Translations under genes and position numbers: made by a program
Notes under the pieces: generated by a model
What the model was told of the DNA's origin: nothing
The model's input: only the letters and a program-made list of their open reading frames with translations
Databases searched by the model: none
Part shown: one piece after another, positions 56,641-64,000 of the stretch
How positions within the stretch are numbered: position 1 is the first letter of the stretch
Layout: each line of letters begins with the position of its first letter
Assembly: GCA_021613335.1 (NCBI GenBank)
Contig: JAJTWR010000278.1
Coordinates: 1,195,501-1,259,500 of the forward strand
Origin: Whitmania pigra
Taxonomy: Eukaryota > Annelida > Clitellata > Hirudinida > Haemopidae
Reading direction: 5' to 3'
DNA: 64,000 nucleotides

Positions 56641-58989
56641 TGAAGATGAATAATGTAAAATAATATGTAATGTTAATAATATGTATTCATATTGCGTTTT
56701 AGTTTGTGATTAATTAAATGTTTTAAAAGGCTTTTAGATTTTAATATTTTATTTTTAGTCGTTAAAAACATCGCTACAGTGGCTGCAGATCCAATCACTG
56801 CCAAATTTTATAATTTCGTCCGGAATGTTCTGGCAGTATCGATGATACCACCTGGAACCAGGGTTTCTTTCAGGCATACTTTCGGGGGGGCTAAGCCCCC
56901 CGGAGCTCAGCCATCGCCCCCCCGAAAAATTTTTTTTTTTTAAATTGTATGCTAAAAGTGTATGCAAAAACCCATAAATCTAAGACAAAAAAGTTAAAAA
57001 AAAAATGCCTACCATCCTTACTGACCTAAAAACTTATTTGTTAATGTGTATTTGGACTAAGATATTTAGTATCTGGTTTGTTTTTAATCTTTCCGTTTTG
57101 TTCTGTATAATAATAACGAGTTGAAGCGAGCTTTGAATAAATAACTAAATTTCATTGAATAATTATTCTGAATTCTCTGAACTTAATTCACGGAGCTCAA
57201 AAAAAAACCAATCGGTCACAAAGATCTCCGACGTGATTATTACACTATTTGTTTTGGTGAAAAAAAGCAGAGGAGAAGTTTTAAAAAGTTGCTTTTTATT
57301 TTTCATGAATTTTATATAAAAATAAATGTATAATTTTAAATTTTTAAATTTAATTTTTCAGTTACATACTATGAAAAGAACAATCGACTCCTTTTTTAGT
57401 CCTTCAAGAGCAGTATCTAATTTTCAATATGTTTTTACCTAAAATATAATTATTGAACTGAGGTTATGCGTGATTTGATTTTAAACTTGTATTTGGCACG
57501 AAAAACTGCCGCCCCCCCGAACTCATGAAATGCCCCCCCGAACAATAATGCCTGAAAGAAACCCTGCCTGGAACACTTGTCGCATGTAGCCATGTCTTCT
57601 TTTTTTCTTCTTGGTGCTTTTATCCAGTTTAATTTACAGTCGCACCATACTTCGACCTTTATGACACCATAGTCTTTGCGAACCTTTGAAAATTAATATG
57701 TGCAAGTAAATTACATTATTTTCTAGTACTGCAAAAAAATGTTAGGTTACCTTTACTCCGGTCATTGGTATGTTGACCTCTTCATTCTTGAAGGACTCAA
57801 ATTTTCCTGCTCGTATTGGCAACCACTAGGGTCATTGCCAGAGCACAATGAATGCGCAAATGCAATGGCCATAGGTCCGCAGTCGTCGTGACCTCGTTGC
57901 TGCTGGACTCCTTTCCGGACGATTGTGAGCACCGGACCTCGAATAAAATTCTTAGCCATATAAGCTATCGTCCGTTGTGCTTTTTCATCGATGACGTAAT
58001 TCAAGCTGTCATACAGCATCACTTCGTCGGGTCCGGAATTCAAATTCGATATGGTGACCCAGTGCACTCCCACATTAATAATTTGGACGAATTTGGAGGT
58101 GGGCGGTTCCGAATTGAATTCTGCAGGTAGAGGTTCTACGGATACCTCACTTAGGAAATCAGTGTCATAAAGGCTGAAAAGTGTGGAATTGTTATTATGT
58201 TATTGAATGTAATATTAGTAATATTGTAATATTAGTATTATTGTAATATTAAACGCTTTACTCAAATTAAAATGTTTACCTCCCAACTGTCGGATATTTA
58301 GCTTTTAGTAATGACTGGGCTCTATTAATGTCCGTTGAGGAAAACCATTGAGTTCCAGTAAGATTGTTGGAAATTTTGCGATCAATCATGAACTGTGAGA
58401 AGTTCAACCGGCTAGATAATGACTTGTACCTCTTAAATTGTTCACAATTTAGAACTTTTAAAAACACAAAAATACTGCTGAATGTTTCTAGATTATTTAT
58501 ATGTTTTGTGTTTTAAAATAGGTTGGGTATATTAAGAGATAAAGCCATGAGAAGTTAAACGTGCTAGATATTTTTAAACAATGGCTTTTTTCACCGTGCT
58601 AGCGGAAGTTGTGTCTAGATAATGACTCATATCTCTTAAATTATTCACAATTTAGAACTTTTAAATACATGAAAATATTGCCAAATGCTTCTAGATTAAT
58701 TATACGTTTTGTGTTTTAAAATAGGTTGAGTATATTTAGATATAAAGCCATGAGAAGTTGATTCACCGTGCTAGCGGAAGTTGGGCCTAGATAATGACTC
58801 GTATCTCTTAAATTATTTATAATTTAGAACTTTTAAATACATGAAAATATTGCCAAATGTTTCTAAATTAATTATATGGCTTTTGTTTTAAATTTGATGA
58901 GTTCAGTTTGGAGATCAAGCTCTGAGAAGTTCAACGTGCTAGTTATTTTTAAACAATGGCTTTTTTCACCGTGCTCATATGAGTCAGGT
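56641..58989 (-). mobile_element. Ulp1-PHD element, copy B (deleted, interrupted)
   Basis: The right tip CACCGTGCTCATATGAGTCAGGT ends at 58989. The left tip is not found. On the minus strand it has the last exon (PHD), split by an insertion at 56859-57566, and a shortened Ulp1 exon (about 58150-57765) with GVHWVTI, LYDSL and GHDDCGPMAIAFA intact but the C-terminal part deleted after SGCQYEQ. The exon encoding TGTQWFSSTDIN follows. That exon is fused directly to first-exon-like sequence (MIDRKISNN), so exons 2-9 of copy A are missing. Tandem repeat units are at 58412, 58615 and 58787. Confidence 0.85.
56859..57566. mobile_element. Non-autonomous hAT-like insertion in the PHD exon of copy B
   Basis: Inverted tips CAGGGTTTCTTTCAGGCAT and ATGCCTGAAAGAAACCCTG. 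CCTGGAAC is duplicated exactly at 56851-56858 and 57567-57574. GC-rich subterminal blocks (CGGGGGGGC... / ...GCCCCCCCGA) flank an AT-rich interior with no coding frame. It splits the PHD codons between the CDKCS and RWYHRYCQ halves. Confidence 0.93.
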
Positions 58990-59559
58990 AGTTATCACCT
59001 TCGTATGGGGATATATTATTATATTATGGACCCACGCAGATTGATGAAATGATTTGGGGGTGTTGAAGTTGGGATAAAGACCTTCAAATCCAGAAAATCC
59101 ACAATGTTAGTTGATTGTATCTCTTGGCAGACTGTAATAACAATTTGGTATGCTCCTATTGAACGACTAGGATAGATTGGGTGAATGAGATTGCAAAAAG
59201 TATTGCGATTAATTAAATTTAACACCATGCTAGCAATTTGTAAACACCCTGCTAGCTTTATGCAAGTAACCTTATGAACCTGTGTAAAGTAAATAGTAAT
59301 GATCTAATGATGAGAAATTTTGGAATATTGAAATTAATATAATATCAAATATATACAAATGGTTAAATTAGAAAATTCTTAGTAGGTCATTGAATTGAGC
59401 AAACCAAAACCATAAGCTGTCCAAAAACCAACCAATTTCAAATGAATTCACCCCTCAAAAACACAATTAGCTACTTCAGCCACAAGGCATATTCGAACTA
59501 ACAAAATACAATTCTGCAGGATTTTAGTCTTGATTTAGAATAATATTTAATTATATTAA
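58990..59559. other. Spacer downstream of MTRR; no gene seen
   Basis: No repeat boundary or exon recognised. A plus-strand TTTAAT at 59547 is a weak minus-strand polyadenylation signal just after the MTRR stop. Confidence 0.35.
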
Positions 59560-62500
59560 TCATGTCCAGACATCTTCAATAATCCTCTTATCAAATCTCA
59601 ACTTTTCATAAAAAAGATCAGCATCATTCTCTGTCATATCTAAAAGCAATATCTAAAGTTAAAAACGAAACAAGATTGAAATTAAAAACAAGAAATCACC
59701 TGCATGTCTTTGGAAAATAAGTTTTAAGGCACTCTTTACAGCTGCCACCAATTTTTTGGCATCTCCACATATGTAAATCTGAAGTTTTTACAAGTTTGTA
59801 CAAAAATCAGTTGCATAACAAAAACAAAATTATTTAGAAACCTTAACAGTGGTTTGAAAAATAAAAGGAGCGAGTTTGTTTCCATGAAGCATTAAACCAT
59901 CTTGGACGTAGTAAGGACAAGCAGGATCTTCACGAGAAAAACACACTTGGAGATGACTTAAAACTCCAGAGTTCTTTAATTCTTCCAATTCTTTTCTGAA
60001 ATTGATTAAAATGCTTTCTTAGGCTGTTCAGCAAATTTAATTGTCTAAATTTCTAGAACTTGAATATGAAATCGTTCTGGCCTCTGCAGCCAAAAAAAAG
60101 CCAGGTATCTCCAAAATTTGCATTTCCATTCATATAGGATTTCCTGTTGAAAATTAAATAAAAACATCTGAATCATATCTAAAAAATATAATCCTCAAAC
60201 AAAACACTTCTTGCCTGTGTTGGAGAAAACCTATAAAGGGTGAAACACCAGTCCCTGCCCCAATCAAAATGAGAGGTTCAGATGGGTCCTCTGGCAACCT
60301 AAACTGAGTGGGTTTTCTCAAGAACATTGCCACCTGCAGAAGAAAATGTTAACATAATTTGATTGAATTTATGTTTTAGGTCTATTCAGCAATCTGACAC
60401 CATAAATGTATAAAGTATATTTTACCATTGAGATTTAAGCATGGTTCCTCAAAAATTAACTTATTTCTATTAAAGTTATAGCAATCAAACCTGTATAGGA
60501 GAACTTAGATCATTCATTAAACTCCAAGCCAAATACTGTTCATACAACCACCCAGTGCAGAGACCCATCTTAGTGATTTTGCATGAAACTTGGTCATCAG
60601 TCTGACCGACTCCACAAGAAGTTTGAATATCATGGATAGTGAAACTGTTGTGCTCCACAATTGAAAACACAACTGAAATAGCATTTCTGCTAGCCAATTG
60701 TGAACTGCAATGTCATAATATTAGAATAATAAAGAGACTAATACAAATAAATTGAGAGAAAAGCAGCTTACTTGCAAATTGAATACACTCGTGGTTGAAG
60801 CCTCGGCAAATGTTCTGAAAGAATGTCGGAATAGTTATAAACATTCAGAAGAGCACAAACATAAAAACAGTTACCATAAAGAAGACCAAGAGATGGTTTA
60901 CACGAAGGTAAAAATTTCAGGAGATCCACTATATTCAATCTATGCTCCACAAATAATTTTGTATAATACTCAGAACCTTGCTGGCTGCATAACAGTTCTA
61001 AAACTTTCCTTTCTTCTTGATGTTCTGTCACTTCCATCAGACTTCTCAGGAAAGCCTGTTAAAAGAACATTTTATATCAAAGCAAAGAAAAAAATAATGC
61101 CAAATCAAAATAATCTAGTTAACTTTATAAAACATTTCAAGATTTTAAAAAATATATAAAATATTAAGCATAGCAAAAGGGAAAATATATACATAACAAC
61201 TGAATTAGAATAAGACATTTTAATATTCATAATAAGGCTGCTGTAGCTAGTAAAATGTTTTGCATTTCAAATGAAGAAATGCTTGAATCTTGTGTAAATG
61301 ATTTGACAAAGTGAACAGGCACATATCCAAAGCAAAAAATGTCACAATTCTTTTTATGTTAATTCTCTACAAGTCTTAATTAAGAGGGTTAGGGTTAATT
61401 TTACATAAATTATTGAAAAACAAGTAGCCCAAATTAATAAGTATTTCATCAAAGCAAACACCAGGTTTGACTCACTTTCTTAGGAATGCTACGAATGTCC
61501 ATGTGCCAGGTAAGAAGATCAATAATCATGCACTTCTCTGGTATCACAATCTTCTTTTTAGCAACAGCTGCTGCATCAATTACTTCAAATATAGCTGTGC
61601 AACATTCTTTAGACCTATCCAAGTTAATATGTGAGAGTAGCTCCTTGACATCCATTTCATTATTGGGGCATATAATGCCCACAGTATCTCCAGGCAATAT
61701 TTCTGTATCCCATGAACAATCCTTGAAATAAATATTTGTTTTACACACATTCTGAAGCAGCCTTGCATTTAAAAATCCATTCTCACAGAAATATCAAATT
61801 CTAAGTATAATATTTTCTTTACATCCTTATTGCCTTCAGTTAAATTGCAAGCATGTTTGAGAGTGGCAAGTTCCAACTTCGTCCGACAGTTTGGTAAAAA
61901 AAAATAGTTTGACTCTTTAAAATGAGGAGGAAAGGTGATTCTATGCTAAAGCAATAAATCAGCAAATGAGGAATTGACACAATCATTAAATATCAACAAA
62001 TTATTAATAATGCTCCTCACCTCCTCAGTTATTTGGCAACCTGGCATTATTTCAAGAATTCTAATAGGACGTGAAGGAATTTTTAAAATTTCAAAATCCA
62101 ATCTAAAGTACTTTAAAACATTAGAGGCATTATTTATCAAGACTTCATTAAAGGGAATGGACTTGAGAGATGAATTGTCCAGTTTATCTGAGTCTGAACA
62201 TTCTTCAAGCTTTGCATTTGTTGATTTGTTAGCAATGGATAAAGAAGTGGTTGATTCCACAAGTTGTTTCAGTGCTTCAGGAGGATGGGCACAAGGTGCA
62301 AGTTCACTTTTATCAATAATTTTCAATAATTTGTCAATGGCTCCTCCCATCCATTCATTTGCAACTGTCTCTAGTCTGAATTCAATCAAGTAAATTAAAA
62401 AGTATGACAATGAAATTGGTCTAATGTCATCATCATGAAAGATATATAACCCGACTGCATCATCTGCCCACATGGATGGGATAAATGGCTTTGCTTTCAT

Positions 62501-62996
62501 TTCTTTTAGCCTCTTGTCTAACATTTTCCCAAAATTGCAGAAATTGGTGTAGTTACTATCTCCAAGTCCTGCCCCAAGATTTGTATAAAAAGTTCATGAC
62601 CCAATACAGCCTACAATGATTAACTTACCTAATCCTTGTGATGCACTAGACATACCTAACAAAGCGTAAGACATATTTTCCAGATTTTCTTTGCTTTTTT
62701 TTAAAGACCTCCAAAACTTTATGGCTGTATCTGGAGGGTCACCATCTCCTGTAGTAGACGCCACAAACAGCACATATTTCTTTTTTCCCAAGCTGAACTT
62801 AATTAGGAAAATAATTCTTACTACTTAATAAAAATCGCTTTAAGTCATGAATCTACCGCCTCACTTCTTTATCAAATGAGCTCATGCATTTAACTTCAAT
62901 GTAAATGCCCCGACAATTGGCCAAATCACACATGTCATGGGCAATAGCTTTAGACTGACCAGTCTGTGAAGCATATGCGAGAATTATAGGATCCAT
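59560..62996 (-). CDS. MTRR: Methionine synthase reductase (dual-flavin diflavin reductase)
   Basis: 14 exons in phase give 709 residues (human about 698-725): 62996-62865, 62797-62656, 62568-62451, 62375-62021, 61945-61823, 61781-61476, 61055-60875, 60814-60772, 60704-60491, 60333-60215, 60143-60060, 59995-59842, 59778-59700, 59639-59560. It transfers electrons NADPH > FAD > FMN to reactivate cob(II)alamin methionine synthase in the cytosol. N-terminal flavodoxin domain: [12 protein letters not shown] phosphate loop, [12 protein letters not shown], and [11 protein letters not shown] across introns. Linker and FAD domain: [31 protein letters not shown], and CTGW. NADPH domain: [24 protein letters not shown], and [10 protein letters not shown], with a terminal tryptophan-threonine in place of WS. 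It is distinguished from POR/NOS by the long linker and PPDTA. ATG at 62996 is the first in frame. Intron 10 has a GC donor. Confidence 0.93.
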
Positions 62997-63455
62997 CGAA
63001 CACTGTCGAGCAACCGCACCCAAGAAAGACGATAATCCCAATCGGCATGCTTTTATAAACTGCTAATGCGCAATGAAATGATGAGAAATGATTAACTCAA
63101 ATGTTGATTTTTATTTTTAAAATAAATTACTAAAACATGTTAAAATTTTTTGAAATATATTTAGTTATGTTAAAATAGTTTTGTAAATTCGTTGTTTTGT
63201 TTCTTTAGTTTGTTCTGGGAACGCACAAGTAAACGCTTTCGTTTTATTTCAGCCTTATGATTTTCAACGGGTTATGGGTCCAGCATAGCCCGACTGTTAT
63301 AGTAGGTCAGCTACAAAGTGTTGCGACTTAATAGGTTCGATAAATCGATAGAAGATTCGATAGACCTATATTTTAACTGCCCTATAACGTGTGTTGATAA
63401 TTAAGTTGTGGGTTGATTGACAAGTTTAGAAGTTCAAAGGGCTCATAGACAATTG
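62997..63455. other. Upstream region of MTRR
   Basis: Expected 5-prime UTR and promoter of MTRR. No defined element read. Short self-similar CGATA/TAGAT words at about 63330-63370 may belong to the hairpin repeat that follows. Confidence 0.35.
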
Positions 63456-63550
63456 AACGAAAGAGACGATATAACGAATAACGAATTAGACGAGCTTTAA
63501 CGACTCGTTATAAGGTCTAATTCGTTATTCGATTTATCGTCTCTTACGTT
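63456..63550. repeat. Hairpin repeat with 36-bp arms
   Basis: 63456-63491 and 63515-63550 are inverse at about 33 of 36 positions (AACGAAAGAGACGATATAACG... / ...ATCGTCTCTTACGTT), with a 23-bp loop. A third related stretch (CGTTATAAGATTCAATTCGTTATTTCGTC) follows at about 63558-63590. Likely a foldback MITE. Confidence 0.75.
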
Positions 63551-63657
63551 TAACTGTCGTTATAAGATTCAATTCGTTATTTCGTCTATCACAATATTTA
63601 AATTTTATTAATTTATTAACTCTTCAATAAATACATAGTCTTCAAACTGCCCTATTT

Positions 63658-63951
63658 ATGTTCTCTTATAATAAGAATGCCCTTCCAGATAAATTTGTAG
63701 GTTTATTTCTTATGTCTCAAAGTGTCAACTACACTAAACCTTCACATTCCCTCCGTCATACCCATGAATATAGTCCATCTTTTGCCAAAACCACCCTCAA
63801 GCTCTTTTCAATAACATGTTACGGACCTAGACTATGCAACACCATTCCTTCATCTATCAAAAATCATACACAAACTGGACCATTCATGCTATTATGTTTA
63901 TTATTTAAATTGCCCTACAAATTGTACTTAGTTCATGGTATTCTTGATTAA
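63658..63951 (+). pseudogene. LINE reverse-transcriptase C-terminal tail
   Basis: An open plus-strand frame with NYTKPSHSLRHTHEYS, then SITCYGPRLCNTIPSSIK and a hydrophobic end. The pattern TR(K/H)...SIxYxGPxLWNxLPxxIK closes the RT ORF of many CR1/RTE/Rex-type LINEs; here WN has become CN. Only this terminal stretch is in the window; nothing RT-like precedes it. Confidence 0.6.
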
Positions 63952-64000
63952 CTGTTTATTTGACGGGTTTATTATTCGTTTTCTTAATTAATTGATATTT

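Noticed and set aside
61974..62393. 139-codon plus-strand open frame in MTRR
   Set aside because: Antisense shadow of MTRR exon 4, which joins in phase with its neighbours.
62376..62450. Reading straight through from MTRR exon 3 to exon 4 as one exon
   Set aside because: The frame is open, but it inserts 25 residues absent from the family. Removing the 75-bp GT-AG segment gives [10 protein letters not shown], which matches the usual order.
1..64000. CRISPR arrays, bacterial operons or ribosome binding sites
   Set aside because: No regularly spaced short repeats with unique spacers. All convincing genes are intron-split and animal-like.
1..64000. tRNA, rRNA or other structured RNA genes
   Set aside because: I looked for cloverleaf-type A/B boxes and conserved rRNA cores by eye and saw none; a covariance-model scan would be decisive.

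Overview
The window is AT-rich nuclear DNA of an invertebrate animal. Six host genes are split by many GT-AG introns whose positions and phases rebuild proteins that align end to end with human families from memory. I cannot name the species. Claudin-family, galactocerebrosidase and methionine synthase reductase genes point to a metazoan, and a degenerate TTAGGG-type tract fits a non-arthropod animal. The other half or so of the window is transposon debris, mostly hAT, with LINE, Ty3/gypsy, Tc1/mariner and pogo pieces.

Layout. 1-9.4 kb is repeats: ZMYM1-like hAT fragments, short inverted-repeat elements, LINE reverse transcriptase and RNase H pieces, and a Tc1 remnant. 9.4-11.3 kb (+) is SLC35B4, a nucleotide-sugar transporter. 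12.4-13.4 kb (+) is a 211-residue claudin/PMP22-family four-pass protein. 13.7-27.1 kb is a dense repeat block. At its centre is a 3.5-kb terminal-inverted-repeat element (15.7-19.2 kb) carrying an intact 12-exon gene for a Ulp1/C48 protease with a C-terminal PHD finger. A perfect 124-bp palindrome sits at one edge of that element. 27.8-41.7 kb (+) is a MAP4K3/5-type kinase of 27 exons, with a nested Ty3/gypsy-plus-hAT insertion and two pogo-like elements in its introns. 42.35-46.9 kb (-) is a DGAT2/MOGAT-family acyltransferase, convergent with the kinase, with a 3-kb hAT element filling intron 4. 47.8-52.3 kb (-) is galactocerebrosidase (18 exons). 52.6-59 kb is a second repeat block that includes a deleted, interrupted second copy of the Ulp1-PHD element. 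59.6-63.0 kb (-) is methionine synthase reductase (14 exons). The window ends in a hairpin repeat and a LINE reverse-transcriptase tail.

The host genes look like unrelated housekeeping functions: Golgi/ER sugar transport, cell junctions, kinase signalling, neutral lipid synthesis, lysosomal sphingolipid breakdown and cobalamin/methionine metabolism. Nothing suggests an operon. The strongest candidate for something undescribed is the Ulp1-PHD element: 8-bp target duplication, 18/20 terminal inverted repeats, subterminal 171-bp tandem repeats, an intact spliced reading frame and no transposase that I can recognise.

All exon boundaries were read by eye from splice sites, phase continuity and remembered family alignments; no search or alignment program was run.
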